DNA of 64,000 bases from Elusimicrobiota bacterium (GCA_022709755.1 JAKLIF010000006.1:69517-133516); one strand, 5' to 3'. Positions 7,325 to 20,200 are shown, numbered from the stretch's first letter. Numbers and translations: made by a program. The notes: generated from the letters alone by a model not told the origin.

Positions 7325-8500
7325 TCAGAGGCCTTTGACCCACCAACGCTGCGCGCGGAGTTCGAGCATCAGGCGTTGGTCCGACGATTTGACGTGCGTT
7401 TCGTCGACGGATTCGGAGATGAACAGGATCGGATGGGTGGCCAGATTCACGATCTTGGGACGGGAGAGACGCTGGTTCTGTCCGTCCATGATCAGACGCA
7501 CCTTGGGGCGTGTCGGCAGCCCGCGGTTGGTGAAGATCACGCGGCCCATCTCGCCCGAGCTGAGGCGGATGAAGGAACCGGGTGGATAAAGAGACAACGC
7601 CTCGATCAGGGTCCGGACGGTGCCGGGGTCGAACTCCGTCTCAAATTGGTCGATCAAGACCTTGAGGGCGTCATGGGGGAGCATGCGGTTGCGCCAGGGG
7701 CGGACGTGCGTCAGCGCCTCATAGATGTCGCAAAGTCCGACGATCTTGGCCAGAGGATGGATCTGGGCGGTGGTCAGTCCCGACGGATATCCTCCGCCTC
7801 CCGCGCGTTCGTGCGATTGGCCGATGATCTGGAAAAGCTGTTCTTTCATGTCGGCGGGCAACGTGGGGAAGACCGAGAGATAAGCCTGCCCGTCGGCGGG
7901 GTGTTTCCGGATCAAGGACATCTCTTCCGGCGACAATTTCGCGGCTTTGAGGGCCAACGCCTCGTAACGGATCATGCCCAGGTCGTGGAGGAGCCCTCCC
8001 AAACCCAGCGTGAGCAATTCCTCCTTGGGAAGGTTCATCGCCAGACCCAGATGAAGGGAGAAGACGGCGACGTTCAGACTGTGGGCATAGAGATAGTTGT
8101 CGGGCGTCGAGCGGTCCGCCAGGGCCAGGAGTTCCTCGTTGCCGGATTGAAGGAGCGCGATGAGCTCGAAGATGACTTCCTTGGGAACGGGCCAGGAGGA
8201 TTGAGGCTCGGGCGATTGGAGGTTTCGGAACAGGTCCCGCAGGACTCCCAGCGCTTCGGAATAAACCTCCGTGGCTTTCAGGGCGTGGGCGGCGACACGC
8301 TGTTCGATGACTTCGTCCGGTTCGTCCGCCGGGAGGGGCTGGACGGTCGTGGATTCCGTCGGACGCTTCGGGATCTGCGTGAACACGGAGGGGGCCGGCG
8401 GGGCGGCCGGCGCGGGAACCGGCTTGGAAACGGGAGCGGGCGGCGGAACGGCCTCCGGGGGGTCGACTGGTTTCTTCTTGATGAGGTCCGAGAATTTCAT
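7325..8500 (-). CDS. HD-GYP-domain protein (putative cyclic-di-GMP phosphodiesterase)
   Basis: 391 residues. The first about 60 are a Pro/Ala-rich linker (PPEAVPPPAPVSKPVP), then a helical region and an HD-GYP domain with the metal ligands HD in GGLLHDLGM, later His residues (RKHPADG, SHERAGG) and the signature GGGGYPSGL. HD-GYP enzymes hydrolyse cyclic di-GMP; here the GYP element is intact, so activity is likely. There is no receiver domain, and the C-terminal about 80 residues (RLSSGEMGRVIF...) resemble the PilZ-like or beta tail often found after HD-GYP. It starts 4 nt after the preA stop, with no clear ribosome-binding site, so coupling is likely. The kinase gene follows after 20 nt, which could place it in the RiPP-like transcript by read-through. 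Confidence 0.88.
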   Translation of the reverse strand: MKFSDLIKKKPVDPPEAVPPPAPVSKPVPAPAAPPAPSVFTQIPKRPTESTTVQPLPADEPDEVIEQRVAAHALKATEVYSEALGVLRDLFRNLQSPEPQSSWPVPKEVIFELIALLQSGNEELLALADRSTPDNYLYAHSLNVAVFSLHLGLAMNLPKEELLTLGLGGLLHDLGMIRYEALALKAAKLSPEEMSLIRKHPADGQAYLSVFPTLPADMKEQLFQIIGQSHERAGGGGYPSGLTTAQIHPLAKIVGLCDIYEALTHVRPWRNRMLPHDALKVLIDQFETEFDPGTVRTLIEALSLYPPGSFIRLSSGEMGRVIFTNRGLPTRPKVRLIMDGQNQRLSRPKIVNLATHPILFISESVDETHVKSSDQRLMLELRAQRWWVKGL

Positions 8501-8504
8501 GGGT

Positions 8505-9815
8505 CTATTGTAGAATTTTTGGGCTCAAAGGACGAGATTTGTAAACGCGCGTGTACCCTTTCCCATGGTCGGTCTTGCGGTCGTTCCAGCGGTAGGGGCT
8601 CTCCGTCGTCCGGTCAATCATCTCCACGCACCCGGCCTCGGGGCACACCACGGCGCACAGGTTGCACCCGATGCAATCCTCTTCTTTCACGCGCGCCACC
8701 CCGCGTCCGTCCCCGGTGACCCCGATGTCGATGCATTGCCGCGCGGCATCCCGGCAGGAGACCACACACCAGCCGCATCCCGTGCATTTCGCCTCGTCGA
8801 CGTGAGCCACGGTCTTGTAGTGGAGATTCAAGTTCTGCCATCCCGTGACGTGCGAGGCGCTCTTCCCGACGAGATCGGCCATCGTCGCGAATCCTTTCTG
8901 GTCCATCCACTGGGACAGTCCCGACGCCAGGTCGCTGATGAGACCGAACCCGTTGAGCATGACGGCGGTGCAGACCTGGACGGAGGAACATCCCAACAGG
9001 AAGAATTCCGCCGCGTCCTGCCAGCTGCTGATGCCGCCGATACCCGATACCGGCGTCTTCGACAGGGAGGGTTGGCTCGTGACGGAGGAGACCATGTGGA
9101 GGGCGATCGGTTTGATGGCATGGCCGCTGTACCCTCCGTGCGTGATCTTGCCGTCGACCGCGAAACGGGGACGGAGGGTGTCCGTGTCGATCCCCATCAG
9201 ACTGTTCACGGTGTTGATCAGCGAGAGCCCGTCGGCCCCGCCGTCCAGAGCCGCCTGGGCCATCGGCCGGATGTCCGCCACGTTGGGGGTCAGTTTGACC
9301 AAGACCGGGATGCGCGCGACCGCTTTCACGTCGGAGACGACGGCCTTCACGTAGTCCGGGATCTGGCCGATCATCGACCCCATCCATCGGTCATCGAGAC
9401 CGTGGGGACAACTGAGGTTGAGCTCGAGCCCGTCGCAACCGGTGTCTTGCGCCTTCCGCGCCAGGTCTTGCCATGCTTTTTTTTCGTAGGGCATCATGAT
9501 CGAGACGATCAGGGCCCTGTCGGAACGGACTTTTTTGACGTATCGGATTTCCTTGAGATTGTCCTCGAGGGGTCTGTCGGAGATGAGTTCGATGTTGCTG
9601 AGGCCCGCCAGTTTGGCTTGTCCGATGCTGTGGCGGTTGTAACGGGAACAGACGTTGGAGGTCGGAGGATCGGTCACGGTCTTCCAGACGGCTCCCCCCC
9701 ATCCCGCGTCGAACGCCCGAAGGACCTGGTCGGCGGAATCGGTGGCCGGACCGGAGGCCAGCCAGAATGGGTTGGGAGACCGGATCCCGGCGCAGAGGCA
9801 GGTCAGGTCGGCCAT
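8505..9815 (-). CDS. preA: Dihydropyrimidine dehydrogenase-like flavoprotein PreA with ferredoxin domain
   Basis: 436 residues from ATG 9815, two bases after the stop of the PhoH-like gene. The N-terminal three quarters form an FMN-binding TIM barrel of the dihydroorotate dehydrogenase type (NPFWLASGPATDS, ELNLSCPHG with the active-site Cys, SGIGGISSWQDA). The C-terminus has two [4Fe-4S] motifs, CTGCGWC (near residue 344) and CIGCNLC (near 378). This is the PreA architecture. PreA normally works with PreT (NAD-binding subunit), which is not in the window, so its electron partner is unknown. Pyrimidine reduction is the family function; substrate specificity here is inferred. Confidence 0.88.
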   Translation of the reverse strand: MADLTCLCAGIRSPNPFWLASGPATDSADQVLRAFDAGWGGAVWKTVTDPPTSNVCSRYNRHSIGQAKLAGLSNIELISDRPLEDNLKEIRYVKKVRSDRALIVSIMMPYEKKAWQDLARKAQDTGCDGLELNLSCPHGLDDRWMGSMIGQIPDYVKAVVSDVKAVARIPVLVKLTPNVADIRPMAQAALDGGADGLSLINTVNSLMGIDTDTLRPRFAVDGKITHGGYSGHAIKPIALHMVSSVTSQPSLSKTPVSGIGGISSWQDAAEFFLLGCSSVQVCTAVMLNGFGLISDLASGLSQWMDQKGFATMADLVGKSASHVTGWQNLNLHYKTVAHVDEAKCTGCGWCVVSCRDAARQCIDIGVTGDGRGVARVKEEDCIGCNLCAVVCPEAGCVEMIDRTTESPYRWNDRKTDHGKGYTRVYKSRPLSPKILQ

Positions 9816-9817
9816 CG

Positions 9818-11131
9818 TTACAGGCGGTTGGCCGCCAGTTCGGCCAGGGGAGACCGTTCTCCCTTCGACAAGGTCATATGACCGGCCAAGGGTTCCGATT
9901 TGAGGCATTCGACGACATAGGAGAGCCCGTTGTGGGACGAGTCGTTGTAATAGTTGTCAATCTGGTAGATGTCGCCGGTCAGGACGATCTTCGTGTTCTC
10001 TCCGACACGCGTGATGATGGTCTTGGCTTCGTGGGGGGTCAGGTTCTGCGCTTCGTCCACAAGGAAATACTGGCTCGCGATGCTCCGGCCCCGGATGTAA
10101 GTCAACGCCTCGATCTCCAGAAGCCCCTGTTCGATCAGCGCGTTATAGCGCGGCCCCTTGCGGTCGTTCTTGGTGGTGTGCATGAGGAATTCCAGATTGT
10201 CGAATATCGGCTGCATCCACGGACGTAATTTGTCTTTGACCTCTCCCGGCAGGAAACCGATGTCTTTTCCGATCGGGAAGATCGGCCGCGAGACAAGACA
10301 TTTCTGATAGTGGTTCTCGTCCATCGTTTTGAACATGCCGGCGGCCAACGCCAGGAGGGTCTTCCCGGTGCCGGCTTTTCCGGTGATGGTGACCAAGGGG
10401 ATCTGGTCGTTCAGCAATAGATGCAATGCCAACTGTTGCTCGATGTTCCGGGGACGGATTCCCCAGATGTTCGGCGGTAACGGCGGCAAAAGATGGATCT
10501 CCGAGTTCCGGTGGATGGCCAGAGCGCTTTGGGAGGGGTTGGCCTCGTTCGTGAGACAGACGAACTCATTCTCGTTGAGTATCGCGCTGGAGATGTTGGC
10601 CCGGTCGAATCGCTTGTTCTGATACAGGTCGTTGATCAACTGCCCGGTCACTTTCAGGTCCTTCCAGCCGTCATAGAGTTTGTCCGCTTCCACGCGTTGG
10701 GTCTCATAATCCATGGCCGACAAACCGAAGGCGTCGGCTTTGATCCGCAGATTGACGTCCCGCGTGATGAGAACGACCTGTTCCCCCTTTTTCTGGAGTT
10801 GGAAGGCCGTGGCGAGGATGAGGTTGTCGTAGGATTCTTTCTTGAGATAGAACGGCAGATCCACCGTCTGGCTGAAGTTGATCCAGACCTGGAGCCGGCC
10901 GCCGTTGTCCAAAGGAACTCCCTGCGTGAGGTCGCCTTTCTTCCGGAGGATGTCCAGGTGGCGTGAGAATTCCCGCGCGTTGCGCCCCGTGTCGTTCAAG
11001 TCCTTCTTGAACGCATCGATCTCCTCGATGATCCAGATCGGGATGATGACGATGTTGTCCTGGAAATTGTAGATGGAGTTCGGATCGTAGAGGACGACGT
11101 TGGTGTCCAAGACGAAATGTTTAGTGCCCAT
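9818..11131 (-). CDS. PhoH-family ATPase fused to a PIN domain (PhoH2-like)
   Basis: 437 residues. The N-terminal PIN nuclease domain (about 1-140) has the acidic motif VLDTNVVLYDP and later LITRDVNLR. The C-terminal PhoH ATPase domain (about 225-437) has Walker A GKAGTGKT, Walker B FLVDEAQN and the sensor-like LTGDIYQID. PIN-PhoH proteins act as ATP-dependent RNA unwinding/cleaving enzymes in the cytoplasm, sometimes as toxin-antitoxin members; no small antitoxin gene is visible upstream. ATG 11131 has AAGGA about 8 nt upstream. The 110-nt space to the giant gene contains a TAGAAT element that could be a -10, but no good -35. Confidence 0.92.
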   Translation of the reverse strand: MGTKHFVLDTNVVLYDPNSIYNFQDNIVIIPIWIIEEIDAFKKDLNDTGRNAREFSRHLDILRKKGDLTQGVPLDNGGRLQVWINFSQTVDLPFYLKKESYDNLILATAFQLQKKGEQVVLITRDVNLRIKADAFGLSAMDYETQRVEADKLYDGWKDLKVTGQLINDLYQNKRFDRANISSAILNENEFVCLTNEANPSQSALAIHRNSEIHLLPPLPPNIWGIRPRNIEQQLALHLLLNDQIPLVTITGKAGTGKTLLALAAGMFKTMDENHYQKCLVSRPIFPIGKDIGFLPGEVKDKLRPWMQPIFDNLEFLMHTTKNDRKGPRYNALIEQGLLEIEALTYIRGRSIASQYFLVDEAQNLTPHEAKTIITRVGENTKIVLTGDIYQIDNYYNDSSHNGLSYVVECLKSEPLAGHMTLSKGERSPLAELAANRL

Positions 11132-11241
11132 GAGGTTTCCTTTCCAACTAGGGTCAGCGGATGAACGACATTGAGAGAAATTCTACATCATTTCGCCGGA
11201 AAATGAGAGAGGGCGGCCTGATCGGGCCGAGACGACGGCGC

Positions 11242-14200
11242 TTAGGCCTGGATCTGCAGGAGTTCCTGCGTCCGGAGATACCGCTCGATCTCGGCCGGGG
11301 CGGCCCTGAACGTCATCTCTTTGGTCAGGAACAGGAGGAACTCGACCAGTTCTTGCCGGTTGGACGGCAGGTCCTTGGTCCACCATCGGGCCGGGTCGCG
11401 GGTCACGATCCGGATCATGTAATGGTCGGTGACGAACGGCGGCACCTGGGGCATCGAGAGCACGCGGGACACGCGGATGGTGCCGTCCGTCAGGGCGCCG
11501 GCGTCGGTCAATTCGTCGTGACTCAAAACTTTCACGTAACCCTTCGACCAGGCGGTCCGGAGCCGGATCAACGGCCCCGACGGTGTTCCCCGGACCGCTT
11601 GTTGGAGGATGAGGCTCTCAAGCTGGCGCTGGACGACGTCGGCATCTTCCGAGGTGATCAACAGGACCGGGTTGACCAGCGGTCTTCCCTCCGCGTCGGT
11701 CGACGTCGCCTCGGCCCGTCCGGCGATTTTTTCCCAGAAGACGAGGTTGGCCATGTTGTCCGCGGTGACGTCGGCGAGTTGGATCACGGGGGCCTTGGCC
11801 GGGACCTCCGTCGTCTCCAGGTTTTGGCCCAATTGATGGAGCTCGTCCAGGGCGGAAGCCTGTTCCGTCCCGGCGTCGCGTCCGGACAATAACTCGTAGA
11901 TTCCCAGGAGGTCTCGTCGGGCCCAGGCGGCGACCGTGTTCTCAAAAAGAGGAGTCCGTGTCGCGGATCCCAACGCCAGGGCCAGCCGGGCGAATTGGGA
12001 GGCGTCGGGCGCGGGAGTTCCTTCCTTGGCGTCATAGGATTGATTGATTTCGACGGAGATGTCGGAGAGGGCCCGGAGGGACATCATGAAATCACGGCGC
12101 TCGGGGTTCGACAGTTTTAAGGATGTGTCCTCGAGGAATCGGGCCATGTCCTTGGCGTCGGAAGTCCGTCCCCAGAGGCCGTCGTCGCGGATGACGAGGT
12201 CTTGCTTGGAATACATCAGGGCCAGGGCGCTCAGGAACCCGACGTTCTTGCGATAACGTTCCGCCATGGCGCGTTGGCGGACGTCCGGGAAGTTTGAAAT
12301 GGAATTCGATATCTTCCGGATCGGCGGGATGAGTTCCTGGTAACGCGACTGGCGTTGCGGCAGGTGGTTCATCAGGTCCATGGCCATCTTGGTGGAGGCC
12401 GGCGGCGCCTTCAGCCGCAGATAGAACCGGAGGAGGATGTGATAGGACACATAGCCCAATGAGATCAGTCCGGCGAGCGCCGGGGACAGGAGGAGCGAGA
12501 CGGTCAATACGAAAGGCAAGGTGTATCGCTGGACGGTCTTCTGAATGGACCGGAGAGGCACCATCCAGAGGAGGAACCGGAGGATGAGGTTGAAACGTTT
12601 TTCCGACGGAGGGGCGCGGATGGCGTCGCCGTCGGCGGGCGCGTCTTTCTTGACCATGAGGGCGGCGCCGATCACGCCCAGCTGGCCGGCCGCGTTCTCG
12701 AGACCCGGTATCTCGTCCGTCCTTACCAGCCGGATGTGTTTGTATCCGTGGCGGTCCAGAACGTCCCGGGCCGTTTTGAGTGAGATGTCTTTGCCGGCGC
12801 CGCGGGTCAGCCAGATTCCCCCGATCAAGACCACGTCGGTCCCGGCGGTGTCCGGTTTGTATTTGACGGTGTGCTTCTTGAACCATCCCTTGTTGACCCG
12901 GATGATGAAGTTGGCGAGGTCTTCCCCCACCTTCTCGAAGATGTCGGCCGCCTTTTCTTCGCCGGCCAGGGCCCGTCGGTCCAGTTCCTCGGCCGTCAGG
13001 GGCTGTCCATAGGCGTGGCTTCCCAGAAGTTCCAACGCCGTGCCCGTCACCAGGTTGGTCATCATCAACGGTTCGCCTCCGCGCGCCGATTGCACGGATT
13101 TCGCCGCTTCCTGGGAGACGATGATCGGTTCATCCCGTTTGGCGTGGCGGACCACCACGTCGAAGAATTGCTGCGGACCCGGATGAGGGACGGCTTCCCC
13201 GTTCTTCACGTCGTAGATCCCGGCTCCGAAATTGGCTCCGGGGAGCAACGCGAGGATCTTCCCCTTCTGGATCATCGGGAGTGATTTCAGATAATGGGAG
13301 GCCGCCACATAGCCCTGTAGCACGCCGTCGTTGGCGATATGGGAGGGGTCGATGTGGAACCGGTCGCCCAGTTCCTGGAGCAGGATATCCCGCAGCCGTT
13401 TCTCCTCGAGGTCCGGGATGTAGGGGACGGAACCGGGATAGACCCGGCCGTTCTCCATGAAGGAACCCGGCGCGCTGACGCCGATGTTCTTGGAGAACTT
13501 CCATCCGGCTTGCTTGAGCTTCTTCATCCCCTCGGCGATCAGCCTGGCGGCGATCATGGCCGCGTCCTGCGGGTGGACGGTGCCATCCGGGTTCTTCGGC
13601 AACGTCTCGACGAGGGAATCGACGATCTCGAAAGTCTTCCCGTCTTTCGCGTTTCCGTTCACGAAACCCACGCGGATGTTGGCGGCACCGATGTCCACGC
13701 CGATCAACAGCTCCTCCGCTTTCTTCTGTTTGGCCGCCTCTTGACGCATGATGGTCATGATTCCGCTGAAGATCAGGACGAAGGCGGCGATCTCCGAGAT
13801 CAGCGGGAGACGTGAGAGAATCAGACAGGTGAAAACGCCGGTCGCCAACGGATCCCAGCCGTCGACGACGATCGTGGTGATGAAGGCGGATCCGTGCTTC
13901 ATGGATTTGAAATAGAAGATGAGCCCCATGACCACACCGACCCCGGCCATCAGAAAGCCCGGGTTGGTCCACACCTGCACCAGCATCGGCCATTGGATCG
14001 CCCCGAAGACCCCGGTCAGTGAGACCAGGGCCAGGATCGGGATGGCCATGACGTAGTTGACGAAGGTGAGGGAGAGGACGCTCATCTGCGTGGTCAGTTT
14101 TTTGACAAAGATGATCATGAGCGCCTGGATGACGACCGTCGCCAGGCCGATGATGTTCCCCAGGAGGGCCATCTCTTTGGCCCCCCCGCCGCCCGAATTC

Positions 14201-17200
14201 ATGATCACCAGGGTGACCCCGATCATGACCGTCACGAATCCGAGGATCAGAGTCCACGTCAGCTTGGGGCTGGTCTCCTGCAGGTATTTGTTGAGATGTT
14301 TCGATTTGAGCAGGAGCCATGTCAGGAGTCCGACGAAGATCGGTGCCGCCAATCCCATCAGGGCGAGCCCTTGCGCCGATGTCAGGCGGATGGCCATGTA
14401 CCAAAGGGGCGTGTAGAGGGCGAACTTGGCCAGGTTGACCCCCAGGAGCGGTTTCAAGGTTTTCCAGTTTAGCTGTTTGAACTCCTTGAAATAGTTCTTC
14501 TTTTTCAAAAAGCCCGTGAGCATCAGGACGGTCACGAACGTAAGGGAGATGATCTCCCGCCCGAACGCCAGCGTGAGCGGATTCAATGTTTTTAAATTGT
14601 GGGCGAATTGTTCGACCAGGACGTAAGACAGCGCGTAGATGGAGGTGGAGATGACCGCGAAGATCAGGTTCTTGAACCACTGTTGTTTCACGAAGGAGAG
14701 CCCGGACGGAGGTCCTCTGGAGAGGACTTCCTTTAGGTTCTGGACCCGCACCTTCAACTTGTCCTTCCTGTTCTGGAACCACGATTTGACGAACTGAAGA
14801 GGAGCTTCTTTCTGGGTATAGGCCATCCAATTCTGGAAGATGCCCCAGGGCAGCACCCAGATCCCGATGAAGAACAGACGCATGGCTGCCGGCATCAGCC
14901 CGGCCTCGGTCAGTCCGAAATTGGCGAGTTGAAGAGGGGTCCATACCAGCCAGTTCGTCAGGAGCGTCGGCCAGAACTTCGCGCGCATTTCCTTCCAGGC
15001 CGTCTTCCACCCCTTCCCGCTCCGCACGTTCGAGAACATCGTATAGAGGAACAGCGTCGAGAGAAGGACGGGCGCCCAGATCAGTTGGTCGAAAGCCGTC
15101 TTCGCGGCGACCGTCCCGATGGCGGAACCCGGGATCACGATCGTGGCATCCATCCATCCGTAGAGAAAATGGTAAACCAGGCCGAGCGGTGCGGCGAACA
15201 GCATGTACCGGCCGGTGCGTTTCCAGTCGATGGACTTGCGCTTCTCGACGAATTTCTGCACCAACAGGTCCGACAGGGACATCGTCATGAAGATCGTCAG
15301 CCATCGGACAAAGAACAGGTTGTCGAACCAGCCCATGCCGGGCACCGACGACATCCACTGGTTGAAAGGAAGGAGCGGTGGCAGGTGGCCGGTGATGAAA
15401 TAAGTCAGGACCGGATACAGGACCACCGTGCCTCCGATCGCCAGCACCGCCGCATGACTCCGGACGAACTGGCGGATTTTGTGTGTGCGGGGCGCCGAGA
15501 GGATGGACCGGGCCTTTGTGAGGATGTTCGTCCGGGAATTTTGGATCGATTCTTTCACCGTGGAGATCAGGGTCCGCTTCCGGGAGATCTGCAACGTTTG
15601 GAGGAAAGCCCGCTCGTCGGGAGACCGCCCGAGGAAATGAGACAGCTGATCCTCTTCCGGGACACCCCCGCCGGGTTCCAGGATCGTCCTCCGGTATTTT
15701 TCACCGACGGACGGATGAGTGATCCCCTCCGTTTGGAAGACGGAGAATACATCGAAGGCATACACCAGGGACCAGAGATAAGAATAATAGTGGGCGCCGT
15801 AATCTCCCATCATGTGCCCGAACCGGGCCTCCTTGATGTTCAAGGCGTCCGGGTTGATCGGCATCCCCAGGTGTCCATAGACTTTCCGGAGCGTCTTCAT
15901 GATGTCCGACGGGACCCCCAGATGGGCGATCTGGTCCAGGAGGGCCCGCGCGATGATCCGGAGATAGAATATCCCGGAATTGGACAGCCGGGCCGCGACG
16001 ATCTTTTCCGCCAGGTCCGCCGGGAGTTTCTTGTCTTTGTCCAGATAGTGACCGGATATCCGCCGGAGGATCTCCGGCGACCACGCGTAGTTTTCCATCG
16101 CCTGGGAAGGCATCTCCACGTAATCGGAGACGACGTTCGTCCCGGAGAGGGAGGCGTAGCGGGCTTTGGTCAGCGTTTCGTGCAGGAGATGTCCGAACTC
16201 GTGGAAGAAAGCCTGGACCTCGTTGTGGCTGAGCAGGGAGGGCGTTCCCGGGGCGGGCCGGGTGAAATTGCAGACGATGGCGGCGGTCGGTGTCCGGTAA
16301 CTCCCGTCCGGCAATGCGTGGCCGTAGGACAGAGTGTAAGCCCTGAAGTGGGTGTATTTCCCCTCCCGAGGATAGAGATCGAGGTAGAAGGATCCGATCA
16401 TCTCCCCGGCGGGGTTCCGGATCTCGAATTGACGAACGTCCTGTTGCCAGGCTTTCGCCGGGATCTCGACGAACCGGACGTCCATGACCTCCTGGTACAG
16501 ATCCAATACGCCTTCGATCACGGTGTCCGCCGGGAAATATTGCCGCACCAGTTCCGAGTCGATGCGGTATTTTTGCATCTGGAGTTTGTTCTCGTAATAG
16601 CGGATGTCCCAGCTGTCGATCGTTTTGGCGGCCGGATCATCCTGGCGCTTGAGTGCCAATAACTCCTTGAATTCAGACCGAGAACGGGCTTTGATCGGAC
16701 CCTGGAGGCTCTTGAGGAACGTCCTGACGCGCTCCGGAGTCCGGGCCATGTTCTCTTCGAGGGAATAGTGGGCATACGATTCATACCCGAGCAGTGTCGC
16801 GATTCCTTGCCGTATCTTCAGCGCTTCCTCCACGAGGGGACGGTTTTCTTTGGCGGCCGCGTTCTCGTAGGCTGTTTCGAGCCTCCGGCGCAAGGCGGCG
16901 TTGTCGCAGAGCGTCATGATCGATTCATAGGTGGCCGGGTCGAGTTTGATCCGGAGATTCCCCTCTCCGTCCTTTTCGAGGGAGTCCAGGATGTTCCGGG
17001 GCACCCCGGGGAGTTCCCCTTCTGAGGCCGCGATGAATTCGGTGTTTTCCTTGACGTTCGTCTGGAACGTGTTGCTGATCTTGTTGAGCCGGTTGGTCAG
17101 GGAGGTGAATAGAAGGCTTTGGTCGCGGGACAATTCCATCCCGGCATTCCGGAAAAGGATTCGATAGTGGTTTAAGAGCCGTTGGTCGACGGGGTCCAAA

Positions 17201-20200
17201 TCAACGCTTTTCCGGGCGGCCTCTTTGAAGGCACGATAAAGACCCTTCGAATACAACCCCGCATACCCCTTTTCCTGTAATTCGATGGCTTTTTCCCGGA
17301 TGGTTTTGTCGGGCGAGACGTCGGCCATGAAGAAGAGGGGTTTCATGGCCTGGATGAACTCGGTTTGGGCGGTCTCCAGGGCTTGGATGGTGTTTCCGAA
17401 ATTGCGTTCCGCCGACGGAATGGAGACGATCTCTTCGATGGCGCGGTCATACCGTTCGGTGGCTTCGTTGAAGCGGAGTTGCATCTGCTCCGGAGTGAGA
17501 GCCGTGAAATCCAGCGGGGGGCTCCGCGGGGCGGCCGTCGTCCCTTCCCTTTTGGGAATGCCCGTCTCGGTTACCGGGGGAGGTGTGACGGTGGATTCTT
17601 CCCTGTCTCCGGATAGGGCGTCGGCGGATGCCGGCGTCTTTTTTGAGAGAATCTTCTTCCAGGATTTTTCGATCGAATCACGGACGGCGGATGTCACCGT
17701 CTTTTCCCGGGATATCCCCATCGATTTCAGAAAAGCCCGTTCGTTGGGTCGTCGGCCGAGGAACCGGATCAACTGGTCCTCCTCGTCTTGGGTCCCCCCT
17801 GTCTCCAGGATCTTTTTCCTCAAGAGCATTCCCAGCGCCGGGTTGATGACGCCGTCCTTCTGAAAACGCGAGAAGATGTCTTTGGCATAGACCCGCGACC
17901 AGAGGTAGCCGTAATAACCGGCCTCATATCCTTTCATCACCAGATGCCGGAACCCGGCATGCCAGTGCGTGTTCGGCGCCACGCTCAACCCCAGGCTCTC
18001 CATGACCCGGCGATACAGCTCGGTGCTGTCCTCCGGGACCGCCGTGTGACAGAGCATGTCGAACGTCGTCAAGGCCACTCGACGGAGCGTCCAGGTGGCT
18101 GATTGGAAATTCCGCGACGCCAATACCTTGTCCAGCAGTGGCTCCGGGATCTTCCGGCCTCGGTCGTCGACGTGTCCGGAGAGCCGCGAGAGCACGTCCT
18201 TCTGCCACACGAATTCCTCCATGAGCGTCGAGGGGACCTCCACGAAATCCCGGGCCACTTCGGTGCCGGAAAAACGGGCGTAACGGGTCCGGCCCAGCGC
18301 ATGGTGCATCAGGTGTCCGAACTCGTGGAAGAAACTCTGGATCTCGTTCAGGCCGAGGAGGGCCGGCCGGCCGTCGGCCGGTTTGGCGAAATTGGTCACG
18401 ATGGCCCCCACGGGAGTGCGGTAGCGGCCATCGGGGAGTTCGCGTCCCTGGAGCGTCTGGAACATGTTGTTGAATTTCCCCTCGCGACGGAACAGGTCCA
18501 AGTAGAAATGCCCGATCAGCCGGTCCGTCGACGCCTCGCGGATGTCGAATGTCCGCACATCCTTTTGCCAGGCGTCCGTCGGTAGTTCGTGGAACGTGAC
18601 TCCCAGGAGCTCCTGATAGATCCCCAACGCTCCCTGGATCACGGAGTCCGCCGGGAAATATCGACGGACTTCCTTGGGGTCATAATCAAACCGCATCTTC
18701 TTCAGGCGCGCCGAATAAAAGTCCACGTCCCAGGGCTCCAGAACCGTCGCCTCCGGGAAATCCTGTTGTTTGAGACGGAGAAGCTGTCGTTCCTCTTCCC
18801 TCGCCTGAACGATCGTTCCCCTCTGGATCCGCTCCAGGAGTTTGAAGACGCGCGCGGGCTCCTTGGCGACACGGTTCTTCAGGGCGAGGTCGGCAAAGGT
18901 CTTTTGGCCGAACAGATCGGCCATCTTCTGCCGGAGACGGAACGTCTCCTCCAGGATGGCCACGTTGGCGTCGGCGGCGCGGTCGTCGTATTTTTCATGC
19001 ACGAGACGACGGGTCTCGGGGTCCTCGGCCATCGTCATGATGGCATCGCGCGTGGAGTCGTCGATCGGAAGGACGTATTCATCCCCATAGAAATCCAGTT
19101 GGGAGATCAGGTCTTCGGGAACCCCCTTCAATTGTTCGCGCGTCAAAAAGATCCGGTCCTCGTGGGCCGTCAGGTTCCGCATGAATTCATCGGCCAGATC
19201 GGCCAGCCGGTTCTGGATGTTCAATAATTCGTGGCGTTTTTCCGGGTCCAATGACATTCCGGAATCGGTGAAATCCTGAAGGACCTGGTCCAGGAGCAGG
19301 CGGTCTTCGCCGACCGGGGTGAACCGGGAAAACAGGGGAGTGAGGAGCCTCTTCAGACCCGGGACATATCTCGATGCGGATAGAAGGACGTCGTAAAGAC
19401 GTCTGAAGGGTTTCCCCTTCTCGGCGTATTCTTGGACCGCCGCGTAAAGCTCTTCCCGCGCGAAGATGTCCCGGAACCGTTCGGCGATCCCCTGGGCGGT
19501 GTTGCGGGTCGAGGAATCCTCTCCGGCGACGGAGATCAGAACGGTGATGTTGTGGAGGTCGGCGTAGTCCGCGCGGAGGTCCTCCAGGGCCCTGATGGTG
19601 TTTTGAAAAGTCCGTTTCTCCCGCGGGATGGCGACGATCTCCGCGATGGCATTGTCGAGCTTGTTCTGTGCGTTCCAAAAGATGTCGTAGATCTCGCCGG
19701 ATTTGAAGATGGAGAAATCGACGGGCGGCGCCCGCGTTTCGGCGGCGACCGTCTCCGGTCCCGTCGGAACGACCGGTTCTTCCTCTGTCGGTATCGGTGT
19801 TGACGGAGCGGGGAGGAGGGTCTTTGTCCGGACCGTGGCCCTGCTCGGGCTCGATGGCCGTTTTTCCGGAAACAGTCTGTTCCATGAAGATCGGATGGCT
19901 TTCAGGATTTTTTGGGATAACGATTCAGAAGTCGGCCGGACGTCGATGTACTTATAGAAAGCGCCCTCCTGGGGTTTCCGCCCCAAGAAGTCTCTGAGCT
20001 GTTGTTCCTCATCCACGCTGCTGCCCCGTTCCAGGATGGTGCGGCGATAGCGGCGGCCAGTCTCCGGATTGAACAACCCTTCCTGTTCGAAAACGGAAAA
20101 GACATCCTGCGCGTAGACTCTGGCCCAGAGATACCCGTAATAGCCGGCCTTGTATCCGCTCATGATGTGGGCAAAGCTCGCCTGAAAATGAGTGCCGGGG

